From JAULUH01 sp032111745 (GTDB taxonomy: Bacteria > Chloroflexota > Anaerolineae > JAAEKA01), in assembly GCA_032111745.1 (NCBI GenBank), contig JAULUH010000161.1, forward strand, positions 1 through 15,716: a stretch of 15,716 nt of DNA. Direction: 5' to 3'. A model generated the notes under the pieces. That model was not told where the DNA came from. It saw only the letters and a list, made by a program, of their open reading frames with translations, and ran no database searches. Positions 15,705 to 15,716 of the stretch are shown in pieces (position 1 is the stretch's first letter; each line of letters opens with the position of its first letter). A program made the position numbers and the translations under genes.

Positions 15705-15716
15705 AAACAACCCAAG

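Overview
The window is GC-rich and reads like a chromosome segment of a Chloroflexota bacterium, probably Anaerolineae or Caldilineae-like. This is inferred from three things: a lipoprotein solute-binding protein with a Val/Glu/Lys-rich stalk, the style of the peptide-type ABC operon, and abundant short intergenic repeats. No rRNA, tRNA or other taxonomic marker is present, so the assignment is tentative.

Layout. 1-107 (-) is the start of an AbrB/MazE-type antitoxin that runs off the left edge. 617-7339 (+) is a complete peptide/nickel-type ABC importer locus: a family 5 solute-binding lipoprotein, a strong hairpin at 2688-2721, then two permeases and two ATPases (dppB-dppC-dppD-dppF order, with gaps of 22 and 2 nt and an 11-nt overlap). 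7674-9020 (+) is an MFS exporter. It converges on, and overlaps by 43 bp, a cation diffusion facilitator at 8978-10018 (-). 10078-10440 (-) holds the remains of a toxin-antitoxin module. 10622-13207 (+) is a DEAD/DEAH helicase of the YprA/MrfA type with an HNH nuclease-like zinc module inside it. 13251-13500 is a 66-bp tandem repeat. 13579-14760 (+) is a PLP-dependent alpha-oxoamine synthase behind a near-consensus sigma70-type promoter. 14898-15587 (-) is a secreted HEAT-repeat protein, and a 67-bp near-perfect inverted repeat closes the window.

The most striking feature is the solute-binding protein. Its two halves are in the opposite order to the normal family. After the lipobox and stalk, the protein begins with the family's C-terminal half and ends with the family's N-terminal half. 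The breakpoint falls at one internal position, between the strand ending in NLFTK and the segment HPVLSDLKVR. It looks like a circularly permuted periplasmic-type binding protein that still works with an ordinary DppBCDF translocator.

Other points worth a look are the HNH module in the MrfA-like helicase, an in-frame 57-bp duplication that straddles the dppF stop codon, an intergenic repeat of about 100 bp carrying a variable but base-paired hairpin, and a toxin-antitoxin locus with a deleted toxin and a frameshifted antitoxin. The other genes look like independent housekeeping or accessory units, with no visible common pathway.
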